Source: Bacteroidales bacterium (GTDB lineage Bacteria > Bacteroidota > Bacteroidia > Bacteroidales > WCHB1-69). Taken from it: DNA of 64,000 nucleotides. Below the pieces are notes generated by a model. The model searched no databases. It was not told the DNA's origin and saw only the letters and a list, made by a program, of their open reading frames with translations. Positions 46,784 through 55,600 of this stretch are shown piece after piece. A program made the position numbers and the translations under genes. Location of the stretch: the NCBI GenBank assembly GCA_017395245.1, contig JAFPVR010000083.1:1-64000 (forward strand), written 5' to 3'. Each line of letters begins with the position of its first letter. The stretch's first letter is position 1.

Positions 46784-46966
46784 GTGAATGTGTTCGGCAG
46801 GAATGCCGATGTGATATGTTTCGGCAGGAATGCCGAAGCTCCTGATTCCGGCAGGAATGCCGAAGCTCCTGATTTCGGCAGGAATGCCGAAGCTCCTGAT
46901 TTCGGCAAGAATGCCGAAGCTCCTGATTTCGGCAAGAATGCCGAAGCTCCTATTCCTAAAAAATAG
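46784..46966 (+). CDS. Short open frame made of a nonapeptide repeat (weak)
   Basis: A GTG-started frame of 60 codons reads FGRNAEAPD repeated about five times (with FGKN variants). It exists because the 27-bp array below is a multiple of three. There is no promoter or ribosome-binding signal, and it ends 1 nt before the ygiQ promoter box, so I regard translation as unlikely but possible. Confidence 0.2.
   Translation: MNVFGRNADVICFGRNAEAPDSGRNAEAPDFGRNAEAPDFGKNAEAPDFGKNAEAPIPKK
46793..46954 (+). repeat. 27-bp tandem array with an internal palindrome (6 units)
   Basis: Units start at 46793, 46820, 46847, 46874, 46901 and 46928. Each holds TTCGGCA-GGAA-TGCCGAA (the last two have AGAA in the loop), then GCTCCTGAT. 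The first unit is the most diverged. Six short hairpins in a row lie directly upstream of the ygiQ promoter. There are no variable spacers, so it is not CRISPR. Confidence 0.92.
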
Positions 46967-46974
46967 TACCTTTG
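46967..46974 (+). promoter_or_regulatory. -7 box of the ygiQ-like gene
   Basis: TACCTTTG, 22 nt before the ATG at 46997 and 12 nt after the 27-bp array; the usual -33 position falls inside the last repeat unit. Confidence 0.55.
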
Positions 46975-46996
46975 CCGCGCAAAAATCGAACTGCCA

Positions 46997-48781
46997 ATGC
47001 CGGAGCGCAAGCACTTTCTTCCAATCACCAAAAAAGAGCTCGATTATCTGGGCTGGGACTACGTGGATGTTATCCTCGTGAACGGGGATGCCTACGTGGA
47101 TCATCCGTCGTTCGGGGCGGCGGTCATCGGGCGGGTGTTGGAGCGCGAGGGACTGCGCGTGGCCATCCTCCCGCAGCCCAACTGGCAAGACGACCTCCGC
47201 GATTTCAAGAAGTTAGGTACACCGCGCCTCTTTTTCGGGGTGACATCCGGTAATATGGACTCCATGGTCAACCACTACACGGCCAACAAGCGGCTGCGCA
47301 GCGACGACGCCTACACGGCAGGTGGCAAGGCCGGCTTTCGTCCCGACTACGCCGCCACCGTCTATTCCCGTATCCTCCGGCAACTCTTCCCCGACACGCC
47401 CATAGTGCTCGGCGGTGTGGAGGCCTCCATGCGCCGGCTCTCCCACTACGACTATTGGAGCGACACCCTCAAGCCGTCAATACTTCTTGATAGTCAGGCG
47501 GATGTGCTGGTCTATGGCATGGGCGAGCGGCCGATTGTGCAACTGGCGCGGCTGATGCAACATTCCGACTGGCGTGAGCATCTGGCCGAATGTTCGCAGA
47601 TTGCTTATATAGATAATAGTATCGACCGCTACAAATCCGAGAATCCAATTCTGCTACACGATTACGCCGAGGAGCTGCAGGACAAGCGCAAGTACGGCGA
47701 AGATTTTGTAGCGATGGAGAAGGAATCGAACAAGCGGGTGCAACGTACACTGATCCAGCCTTATACTGATAAGTATGTGGTGGTTAGGTCGCCGTTCCCC
47801 GTGGCCACGACGGAGGAGATGGACAGCTTCGCGTTGTTCGACCGGATGATGAACGCCCCGCATCCCAAGTACTTGAAGCGCGGCGACATTCCCGCTTTCG
47901 AGATGATCAAAAACTCCATCACGATTCATCGCGGATGTTTCGGAGGGTGCAGTTTCTGCGCCATCGCTGCCCACCAAGGCAAGGCTGTTGCGTCGCGATC
48001 GGAAGAGTCGGTGATGCGGGAGGTGGAGGATCTCGTGCAACGTCCTTACTTCAAGGGGCATATCAGCGACTTGGGCGGTCCGTCGGCCAACATGTATCGG
48101 ATGCAGGGTCGGGATCTGACACGCTGTGAGGGTTGCACCCGTGCCTCGTGCCTTGTGCCGAAGCGGTGTCCCAACCTGATTGCCGACCACCATGCTGTCA
48201 CCGCGCTCTACCGCAAGGTGATGGAGACTGCCGGCGTGAAACACGTCACCATAGGCAGCGGCATCCGTTACGAACTGCTGCTCACCGATGACGAACGCGA
48301 GCGCATGCAGTGGGGGTTGGGCGAGTATCTGCGGCAAGTGGTTCACCACCATGTCTCTGGGCGGCTGAAGGTTGCGCCCGAACACACCGATGCGGAGGTA
48401 CTCGCGCTCATGCGCAAGCCCTCGTTCGACCGCTTTCTTGAGTTTTTGGAGGATTTTAACGAAGAAAACCGGAAATGCGGCAAAAACCAGCAACTGATTC
48501 CCTATTTCATCGCCTCGCACCCCGGCTGTACCGTCGAGAAGATGAGCAAGCTCTGCGACCTCACCCATCAATACCGCCTGATGACCGACCAGGTGCAAGA
48601 CTTCACACCCACGCCCATGACTTACGCCACGGCGATGTATTATCTTGGTTATGACCCTTATACGGGAAAGAAGGTTCATGTGGCCAAGAGCAAACAGGAA
48701 CGTCAGGACCAGCATATCTTTTTCTTTGCGGATTTGCCTGAGAACCGTAAGCGTATCAGACAGTTACGAGGACGGAAGTAG
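46997..48781 (+). CDS. ygiQ: YgiQ-family radical SAM protein
   Basis: 594 aa. The N-terminal UPF0313 domain (HFLPITKKELDYLGWDYVDVILVNGDAYVDHPSFGAAVIGRVLE) leads into a radical SAM core with HRGCFGGCSFCAI (CxxxCxxC, Cys314, Cys318, Cys321) binding the 4Fe-4S cluster. APEHTD, HPGCTVEKM and a C-terminal TPTPMTYATAMYYLGYDPYTGKKV complete the family pattern. The reaction is unknown. A second Cys group, CEGCTRASCLVPKRCPN, lies near residue 375 and could hold an auxiliary cluster. Its stop codon is within a family C palindrome. Confidence 0.95.
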   Translation: MPERKHFLPITKKELDYLGWDYVDVILVNGDAYVDHPSFGAAVIGRVLEREGLRVAILPQPNWQDDLRDFKKLGTPRLFFGVTSGNMDSMVNHYTANKRLRSDDAYTAGGKAGFRPDYAATVYSRILRQLFPDTPIVLGGVEASMRRLSHYDYWSDTLKPSILLDSQADVLVYGMGERPIVQLARLMQHSDWREHLAECSQIAYIDNSIDRYKSENPILLHDYAEELQDKRKYGEDFVAMEKESNKRVQRTLIQPYTDKYVVVRSPFPVATTEEMDSFALFDRMMNAPHPKYLKRGDIPAFEMIKNSITIHRGCFGGCSFCAIAAHQGKAVASRSEESVMREVEDLVQRPYFKGHISDLGGPSANMYRMQGRDLTRCEGCTRASCLVPKRCPNLIADHHAVTALYRKVMETAGVKHVTIGSGIRYELLLTDDERERMQWGLGEYLRQVVHHHVSGRLKVAPEHTDAEVLALMRKPSFDRFLEFLEDFNEENRKCGKNQQLIPYFIASHPGCTVEKMSKLCDLTHQYRLMTDQVQDFTPTPMTYATAMYYLGYDPYTGKKVHVAKSKQERQDQHIFFFADLPENRKRIRQLRGRK

Positions 48782-48805
48782 AGACAGGACACGCCTTGTG
48801 TCTAC
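48778..48805. repeat. Family C palindrome over the ygiQ stop codon
   Basis: GTAGAGACAGGACACGCC then TTGTGTCTAC, 28 bp, a diverged copy. The ygiQ stop TAG is positions 48779-48781, that is, the palindrome's second to fourth bases. Confidence 0.85.
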
Positions 48806-48921
48806 AACGAGAGAGGACTATGGTATAATTGCAACTCGGTTGCGGAAAGAAATTCCCACTTTTGCCCCCGAAAATAACCGCGATAGCCATGCGGTGTATC
48901 AACGGGAAAAAAAGTAGTATT

Positions 48922-50970
48922 ATGGAAAATAGCAAACATCATCATCACGAAGAGATTGAACATGACCATTGCGAATGCAAGGGGCTCCACCATCATGCAT
49001 GTTGCGGGGACGGTCATCATGACCACGGGCACCATGATCATCACGAGCACGGTCACGAAGGACATCACCATCACGACCATGATTTGAAGCGGCAGCTTAT
49101 CAAGATTATCGTTGCGGTGTTGCTGTTGGTGGCGGCGGTTTTGGTCGAAAAGTTCGGACATCTTACCACCTGGCAGTTGCTGTTGGTGTACCTCGTGCCG
49201 TATCTCTTCATCGGCTGGGATACGCTGAAGGAGGCGGCAGAGGGGCTGGCGCACGGCGACGCTTTCAACGAGCATTTCCTGATGTCGGTGGCCACTATCG
49301 GAGCATTATGCATCGGTTTCCTGCCGGGTGCGGAAACGCAGTTCCCGGAGGCAGTCTTCGTGATGCTCTTCTTCCAGATCGGTGAGCTTTTCGAGGGCTA
49401 CGCCGAGGGCAAGAGCCGCGACAGCATCACCCACCTGATGGATATCCGTCCCGACACGGCCAACGTCATCCGCGAGGACAACACCCTGACGGTCAGTCCC
49501 GATGAGGTCGGGGTGGGGGAGACCATCGTCATCCGGCCAGGTGAGAAGGTGCCGTTGGACGGTGTCATCATAGCGGGCTCTACCGCGCTGAACACGGTGG
49601 CCTTGACTGGCGAGAGCGCACCCCGCGAGGCGGGTGTCGGTGACGAGGTGATTTCCGGTTGCGTTAACATCAGCGGCGTTGTCAAAGTCCGCACCACCAA
49701 GAGTTTCGGCGAGAGCACGGTGTCGAAGATTATCCATTTGGTGGAAGATGCTGGCGAACACAAGTCCAAGAGTGAGACGTTCATCACGCGGTTTGCCCGT
49801 ATTTATACGCCCATAGTGGTCTTTGCGGCCATCGCGCTGGCGTTGCTGCCACCGCTCTTTTCCGGCCACTTCGCCACGGCGTTCCCAGTCTGGCTCTACC
49901 GCGCCCTGATGTTCCTTGTGGTTTCCTGCCCGTGCGCCCTGGTCATCAGCGTGCCGCTTACCTTTTTCGGTGGCATTGGCGGGGCTTCGCGTAACGGCAT
50001 CCTCGTGAAAGGGGCGAATTACATGGATGTGCTGGCCAAACTCGACACGGTGGTTTTCGACAAGACGGGAACCCTCACGCATGGGCAGTTCGCTGTGGAG
50101 GCGGTGCATCCGGAAAAGTTCGACGAGCGGCAGCTCCTGCATCTCGCTGCGCACGTGGAGCATTTCTCTACGCATCCTGTGGGTGCGGCCTTGCGCGATG
50201 CCTTCCCCGACGAGGCTACCGACGGTTGCGAAGTATCTGATGTGGAGGAAGTTGCCGGTCATGGTGTGAAGGCCCGCGTGGGTGGGATGCTCGTGTGCGT
50301 GGGCAATGCCAAGATGATGGAGACGGTGGGCGCGAAATGGCACGACTGCCACCTTGCGGGCACGATTATCCATGTGGCGGTCAACGGCGAGTATGCTGGC
50401 CACATCGTCATCAATGACAAGGTCAAGGACGACAGTGCGGAAGCTATTGCGGAACTCCACGAACTTGGTGTGCGCCGCACCGTGATGCTCACCGGCGATC
50501 GCAAGGAGGTGGCAGCCGAGGTGGCCCGAAAGTTGGGTATCGACGAATGGCATGCAGAGTTGCTTCCCGCCGATAAAGTATCCTACCTTGACGAAATAAT
50601 GAACGCTCAACTCTCAACTCCTAACTCTCAACTTGCTTTTGTGGGTGACGGCATCAACGACGCGCCTGTGCTGGCTCGCGCCGATGTGGGCGTTGCCATG
50701 GGCGGTTTAGGCAGTGACGCGGCCATTGAGGCTGCAGACGTGGTGCTGATGGACGACAAACCGACCAAAATCGCCACTGCCATCCGGATAGCCCGCCGGA
50801 CGCTGCGTATCGCCCGCCAGAACGTCTGGTTCGCCATCGGCGTCAAAGTTGCCGTGTTGGTGCTTGCCGCAGTGGGTCTCGCCACCATGTGGATGGCCGT
50901 TTTCGCGGACGTCGGCGTCACCGTGCTGGCCGTGCTCAATGCCATGCGGACGGTGAATTGGGCGGATTGA
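48922..50970 (+). CDS. Heavy-metal P1B-type ATPase (Zn/Cd/Pb class), His-rich N-terminus
   Basis: 682 aa from the ATG at 48922 (MENSKHHHHEE); a frame from 48829 adds a poor leader. The first 55 residues hold a dense His/Cys tract (HDHCECKGLHHHACCGDGHH), probably metal binding. Landmarks: LTGESAP, VVSCPCALVIS (Cys336-Pro-Cys338, metal site), FDKTGTLTHG (phosphorylated Asp380), EHFSTHPVG (HP motif) and FVGDGINDAPVLARADVGVAMG. The CPC and HP motifs place it with ZntA/CadA-type exporters. A 28-nt heptamer array at 50606-50633 is inserted in frame between DKVSYLDEI and FVGDGIND. A Fur-family gene follows. Confidence 0.93.
   Translation: MENSKHHHHEEIEHDHCECKGLHHHACCGDGHHDHGHHDHHEHGHEGHHHHDHDLKRQLIKIIVAVLLLVAAVLVEKFGHLTTWQLLLVYLVPYLFIGWDTLKEAAEGLAHGDAFNEHFLMSVATIGALCIGFLPGAETQFPEAVFVMLFFQIGELFEGYAEGKSRDSITHLMDIRPDTANVIREDNTLTVSPDEVGVGETIVIRPGEKVPLDGVIIAGSTALNTVALTGESAPREAGVGDEVISGCVNISGVVKVRTTKSFGESTVSKIIHLVEDAGEHKSKSETFITRFARIYTPIVVFAAIALALLPPLFSGHFATAFPVWLYRALMFLVVSCPCALVISVPLTFFGGIGGASRNGILVKGANYMDVLAKLDTVVFDKTGTLTHGQFAVEAVHPEKFDERQLLHLAAHVEHFSTHPVGAALRDAFPDEATDGCEVSDVEEVAGHGVKARVGGMLVCVGNAKMMETVGAKWHDCHLAGTIIHVAVNGEYAGHIVINDKVKDDSAEAIAELHELGVRRTVMLTGDRKEVAAEVARKLGIDEWHAELLPADKVSYLDEIMNAQLSTPNSQLAFVGDGINDAPVLARADVGVAMGGLGSDAAIEAADVVLMDDKPTKIATAIRIARRTLRIARQNVWFAIGVKVAVLVLAAVGLATMWMAVFADVGVTVLAVLNAMRTVNWAD
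50606..50633 (+). repeat. Heptamer array inside the P-type ATPase gene (4 units)
   Basis: CTCAACT, CTCAACT, CCTAACT, CTCAACT, exactly 7 nt each. It codes for part of NAQLSTPNSQLA, a segment not conserved in P1B ATPases, just before the FVGDGIND hinge motif. Confidence 0.88.
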
Positions 50971-51007
50971 GCGAATAGGGTACCAACCCAATATTTTAAA
51001 CCTCTTC

Positions 51008-51075
51008 ATGGTGCAGTCCCGAAGGGACAACACGCACGAAATGCAGGTGACCCACACAAGGCGAAGCCGCAGTGT
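51008..51075 (-). repeat. Family B module, inverted, upstream of the Fur-family gene
   Basis: On the minus strand: CACACTGCGGCTTCGCCTTG then TGTGG, a link ending CGTGCGTGTT, the hairpin GTCCC-TTC-GGGAC and TGCACCATG. It has the family B plan but lacks the AAGGAA end. It lies just before the Fur-family ATG at 51097. Confidence 0.8.
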
Positions 51076-51096
51076 GGTGCTGTAAAACTAAAAAGT

Positions 51097-51510
51097 ATGA
51101 ACACTAAGACAGAAGAACAAACCCTTCGCGAAGCCGATATCCGTGTGACGGCGGTGCGGCTGTTGATATGGCGGACGATGCACCGCGAGTTCACCGGGAT
51201 TTTCAACCTGGCGGACATGGAGGAGGCACTGCCCACCGTCGATAAATCCACCCTGTTCCGAACACTCACCCTGTTCAGCGACCATCACCTCATTGACGCG
51301 GTCGATGACGGGTCGGGTTCGCAGAAATACTGTCTGCGGGGCGGCGGCGACCCCTTGGCGGGGGTGCGCCATGTCCATTTCAGCTGCCGGGTCTGCCACC
51401 GCACGGTCTGCCTGACCGACATCGTCCTGCCCGAGGTCTCGCTGCCCGACGGCTACATCGCCGAGGACATCGAGTACGTGGTGAAAGGCGTCTGCCCGAG
51501 GTGCCGTTAG
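51097..51510 (+). CDS. Fur-family metal-responsive repressor
   Basis: 137 aa. The N-terminal winged helix (VTAVRLLIWRTMHREFTGIFNLADMEEALPTVDKSTLFRTLTLFSDHHLI) and the metal-binding half (GVRHVHFSCRVCHRTVCLTDIVLPEVSLPDGYIAEDIEYVVKGVCPRCR) match the family: HVHF with CxxC, and a closing CPRC that completes a structural zinc site. It follows a Zn/Cd-class P-type ATPase, suggesting a zinc (Zur-like) or other metal-dependent role, by linkage only. A family B module occupies the gap between them, so separate transcription is possible. A hairpin (51538-51555) lies 28 nt after the stop. Confidence 0.9.
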   Translation: MNTKTEEQTLREADIRVTAVRLLIWRTMHREFTGIFNLADMEEALPTVDKSTLFRTLTLFSDHHLIDAVDDGSGSQKYCLRGGGDPLAGVRHVHFSCRVCHRTVCLTDIVLPEVSLPDGYIAEDIEYVVKGVCPRCR

Positions 51511-51835
51511 TCGCCAACGCTTCCACATCGTAGTAGCCAACGCTTCCAAGCGTTGCGCGAGAGCTGCGCCCCTGACGGCGTGTACACCCACTTGCAAGGT
51601 ATCCCGTCGCCACCAACCTCACCCCCCTCCCTTGTCCCTCTCCAAATAGAGATGGGAGAGACGGTTTTCCTCAAACGTTTCCGCCCAACGCAGTCATCAG
51701 CCACTCCCCCCCCCCACTTGGGGGAGGCAGGGGGGTAACAAAGCGGGGTAAGAGGCAACAAACCGAGGCGGCAAACTCCCTTGGAAAAAAATCAAAAAAA
51801 ATCGGACTTTTTGTCGGTGGCGTCTGAAAATTTTG
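51511..51835. other. Gene-free stretch after the Fur-family gene
   Basis: Contains two copies of GCCAACGCTTCCA (about 51513 and 51536), a perfect hairpin CAACGCTT-CC-AAGCGTTG (51538-51555) suitable as terminator, a C10 run (51706-51715) that pairs with GGGGGAG downstream, and AAAAAATC repeats at 51786-51803. No supported gene. Confidence 0.6.
51538..51555. terminator. Hairpin after the Fur-family gene
   Basis: Perfect 8-bp stem CAACGCTT-CC-AAGCGTTG. No U-tract follows, so it could also be a REP-like element. Confidence 0.4.
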
Positions 51836-51843
51836 TATTTTTG
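51810..51843 (+). promoter_or_regulatory. Promoter before the leader/HTH/giant-protein region
   Basis: TATTTTTG (51836-51843) with TTTG at 51810-51813, a 22-nt spacer. It would give a leader of about 340 nt to the HTH gene. Confidence 0.55.
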
Positions 51844-51943
51844 CAGGTTCATACCATGGGGTTCTGTGTCCGGAGATTTGCGGGCGGTAGGGGTGTCCCC
51901 TGTAGGTAATAATTAGAATGTAATAAATATATATAGTTGTACT

Positions 51944-52036
51944 ATGATTGACCTTATGCGGAATTTGACAGCGAATGCGGAGGCGGCCGGATGTGACTGC
52001 AAGCAGGCTGTTTTATGCCCGGTGGGGGGGGGGTAA
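51944..52036 (+). CDS. Possible 30-aa leader peptide ending on a G10 run
   Basis: A short frame from ATG 51944 reads MIDLMRNLTANAEAAGCDCK and ends ...CPVGGG then TAA (52034-52036). The last three glycine codons are the homopolymer itself. Losing one G would carry the frame on to a stop at 52188-52190, 1 nt before the HTH gene's ATG. Nothing else supports translation. Confidence 0.3.
   Translation: MIDLMRNLTANAEAAGCDCKQAVLCPVGGG
52024..52033 (+). repeat. Homopolymeric G10 tract
   Basis: Ten consecutive G residues in the transcribed leader of the HTH/surface-protein region. Such tracts are prone to slippage, a common basis of phase variation for surface proteins. Confidence 0.9.
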
Positions 52037-52191
52037 ATCCCTGATATTTAGTAAGATAAGAGATTTTTTCGTGGCGACTGGAGATCGTGCCCGCAGCGGC
52101 ATTTCCCCCGTCGCCTTTTTTGTGCCCGCCGCGCACACGCTCCCGTGCCCGCGCCCGGCTGGCGTGTGTCCCATTTCAAAATCCCGATGAC

Positions 52192-52527
52192 ATGAAGAAC
52201 AACTCGAAACTCCGGAACAAACTCTTCGACGAGGCCGTGCGCCTCTATTACTGCGAGGGCGTGAGCGAGGACGGCGTGGCCCGCCGCCTCGGCGTGGGCC
52301 ACACCACCGTGAACCGCTGGGTGAACGAATACGCCGACCAGCGGAAGACCGACAAACACACCCTCCGCGCCGAAATGGGCGGTGCCAAGTCCGAAAAGGC
52401 TGTGGCCCAGGATGCCGAGAAGGACAAGCTCCTCCGGCAGCTCACCCGCAAACTCCACCGCGCCCGCAAACAGGTCGCCATGCTCGAAGACCTCATCCTG
52501 ACCCTGACGCTTGAACGTAGACCATAG
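52192..52527 (+). CDS. Small HTH plus coiled-coil protein (transposase-OrfA-like or regulator)
   Basis: 111 aa from the ATG at 52192. Residues about 8-50 form a helix-turn-helix of the HTH_23/IS3 OrfA type (LFDEAVRLYYCEGVSEDGVARRLGVGHTTVNRWVNEYADQ). A basic linker and a C-terminal heptad helix follow (EKDKLLRQLTRKLHRARKQVAMLEDLILTLTLE). It looks like the DNA-binding subunit of an IS3-type element but has no OrfB partner. It lies 108 nt before the giant surface-protein gene in the same direction, in a GC-richer patch. A role in controlling that gene is possible; a leftover transposase piece is the alternative. The stop codon is in a heptamer array. Confidence 0.65.
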   Translation: MKNNSKLRNKLFDEAVRLYYCEGVSEDGVARRLGVGHTTVNRWVNEYADQRKTDKHTLRAEMGGAKSEKAVAQDAEKDKLLRQLTRKLHRARKQVAMLEDLILTLTLERRP

Positions 52528-52552
52528 ACCATAGGACGTTGACCCTTGGACC
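52518..52552 (+). repeat. Heptamer array over the HTH-gene stop codon
   Basis: From 52518 the units read AGACCAT, AGACCAT, AGGACGT, TGACCCT, TGGACCC in 7-nt steps; TAG/TGA trinucleotides fall in successive frames. The TAG stop (52525-52527) is inside. Confidence 0.75.
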
Positions 52553-52635
52553 CGCCCGCCCGGCTCCTGCCCCGCCCGGCCGTTCAAAGATGCTGTTTTG
52601 AAACCCAATTGAGAGAATAAGAAAAAAATAACAAT

Positions 52636-55600
52636 ATGAAGAAACATTTACTTCTGACTTTATCCATTTGTTTCGCACTTGTGATGAGTGCAATGGCGCA
52701 AACCCCGGACGGAACGGAGGCGAACCCGTATCCGATCAGGACCAAGGCGCAGCTGATCTCCTTGGCGGAACGCGTGAATGCCGGCGGTGAATTTTACTTC
52801 ACCCCGACAGACTCCACGTATGCCACCACGGGGGCTAACCAGTACAAAATTCCCGATGGTGCCTTGAACACCTGTTTCAAGCTGGTAGACGATATCGAGT
52901 TCAACAGTGGTGACGTGGCCGCTTGCGCCGGTGTGAAACAGAGCGGCTGGACGGAATGGATCCGACTGGGTATCGGTGCGCACCGTTTTCAGGGCACCCT
53001 CGACGGTGATTTTCACGTCGTGAGCGGTATCTATGTGAAACAAGCGGAGGATGTGGGCTTCTTCGGGGCTATCTCCAATGCCACCATCAAGAACATAGGT
53101 GTGGTGAATGCCTATCTCGGCAACACAGGTGACTTCACCGGCGGTATCATCGGGCGCGGCCTTGGTGGGCTGATTGAAAAGTGTTTCTTCGCAGGTACCA
53201 TTGAAACCACAGGTGACCGTACCGGCGGCATTGCTGGGCAGGTGCAGGGTGGCATTACCATTACCACTTGCTACGCCAGCGCCTCCATCCAATCTTACGG
53301 CACCCAAGTGGGCGGTATCGTGGGTTGGATTAACGCCGCCACACCGGCGAGTAATATCTCCAATGTGTACTCTTCGTGTATTGTGCATGGCGATTACCAA
53401 TACACCGGTGGTATCGTGGGTGACAACACCTACAACAATGCCAATTTCACCAACTGCTATTTCGACAAGCAACTGATGGAACTGAACTATCCGGCATACG
53501 GCGACGGATCGCCCCATGAAACGTCCGAAATGACCAGCAATAACTGGAAACCGAGTGCGGACTTCGCCATTCTGGGGAACGGCTATTATCCGTACCTTGG
53601 CGGCTTCGACATAAACAACAAGAAGATTGTGCTTTCGGTCACCCCGCTTGTTTTGCCTGCGGGCGCCACGTTGACCGACATGTCTTCCGTGAGCGCGATT
53701 ACGCTGGGTGGCTCCTCCCAAGGCGTGACGTGGACGGAAACCGAACGTGTGGGTATCGGAAGCCTTAGTGGAAACACCTTGAATGTGACCGGTGAGTGCT
53801 ATGTGGTGCTCAAGGCCACAAGCGGCGGCGTGAGCCGCGACTATGTGCTGCAGGTTGACAAATCCCCCAAACTGGGTACCGAAACCAACCCCTTCCCCAT
53901 TGATACGAAGGAAGACCTGACCACTTTCCGCAAAGGCATTAACACGGGTGCTAAGTTTGCTTACAAACATTTCACTATACCTGCTAAAGGAGAGAACACG
54001 TGTTTCTTGCAAACGGTGGACATTACATTGCCTAACAGCAATTGGGAGAGTATTTCCAATAATGCGAATTGTGCTTTCAAGGGTACCTATGACGGTGGAA
54101 ACCATAAAGTGAGTGGTTGGACTTGCTCCACTGAGGCATCTGCCCTTTTTAGCTACACGGATGGTGCCACCATCAAGAACCTGACCGTCCATGACGCGAA
54201 GTCAGCCGTGATGGCCTCCTTGATCTACTCCATGCAGGGTGGTTTGGTGGACAACTGCCACTCAACAGGGAGTACGGTGACCAAAGGTGGCTTGGTGTAT
54301 CAAACTGCGTCAGGAAGTTATTCACCGGTGATACAAAACTCCACCAATTCAAACTCTTTTACCTCTACGTGGGCCGGTGGTATTATCAGCGTAATAAGAA
54401 GTGAGCATAATACCGTTATCAATTGTCACAATTATGGTAATATCAATGGTAGCGGTTCTGATGCGGGTGTGGGTGGCATTGTAGGTGGTAATCCATTAAG
54501 TGTATCAAGTGAACTCACCATTACCAGGTGTTCCAATAGAGGTACCATAACGAATACACATACTTCTAAGGCTTCATACGTGGGCGGTATTTTAGGCCAT
54601 AATGGTGATAACACCACTATTTCCTATTGCCGCAATATAGGAGACGTCAGAGGTGCTGCCCAATTTATTGGCGGTATTGCCGGTGTTTGCGGCACAGGTG
54701 CCGTGACCTACTGCTATAATCTTGGTAGAGTTTACACGCATGGAACCAGTGCTTGGATCGGTCAGAATATGGGTGGTATTTGTGGTTCAGGACGCAACAT
54801 CACCTATAGCTTTAACGCTGGAAAAGTGACCAACCGATCAGGGTACGCTACATACGCTATTTCAGCCGGTGCGACCGCAAATGTATGTTTTAATGCAGGG
54901 GATATTACTGGTGGTACAAGCGGTACTTATGCTTTCCGGGAAGAAACTACGAACAAAGAAACTCATTATTCGATTGGCCGTGTACGTGGCAATGGTACGG
55001 TTTATCTCGGTGGTTGCTATTATGATGCCACTCGTGTGCCCCCCACTTATACGGGTTCGTCCAACGCCACGGCCTATACGGTGGCTCAATTTAATGGAAC
55101 CTCATCCCCATTTACCGCGTCCGCTCATACAGACGATTGGGTATGTGCCGCGAATACCTATCCTCGGATTAAGGGCTTGGACACTTGTAGGATTAGCAAG
55201 GTCTTGGCGTTGCCTATTGTGTTCAGTGGGAACGATAACGTTGATAGCGTGAGCCAGGATTTCACGATACGTTCCGATTGGGATATCGTATGGGAAATTG
55301 AAGGGACCTCGGGCGCCACCATCAGTGCACCAGTCAATAACTATCAAACGGTAACATTGCCGACCACCAAAACAGGCGGTAATATTATTCTCAAGGCACG
55401 ATATGAGGACACCTGCTACTATCGCATCACTTTGGTGATGGCTGTGACTGCCCCCACGTCGGCATTGACGGTGGAGAGTCTGACCGAATTGGAAACATTA
55501 CGTACAAACATTAATAGTGGGACGGCATTTACATATAAAAATACCCCTGTTCCGGCTGGCGGCAAGGGAACCACCTTCTCCCTTACCACTGACCTTACGT

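Noticed and set aside
46793-46954. CRISPR array from palindromic 27-bp repeats
   Set aside because: The repeats are directly adjacent with no unique spacers, and no cas genes are in the window.
46570-47188. Minus-strand frames of 148-153 codons over the ygiQ start region
   Set aside because: They are the reverse reading of the 27-bp array (GASAFLPKS repeats) joined to antisense ygiQ sequence.
49306-50610. 434-codon antisense frame in the P-type ATPase gene
   Set aside because: Mirror frame of a GC-rich coding gene; the plus-strand protein has all ATPase motifs.
51553-51738. 61-codon frame after the Fur-family gene
   Set aside because: Runs through C-rich and hairpin repeats; no start context or family.
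52660-54192. 510-codon antisense frame in the giant protein gene
   Set aside because: Mirror of the GLUG reading frame; low-complexity and without motifs, while the plus-strand frame has signal peptide and domain repeats.
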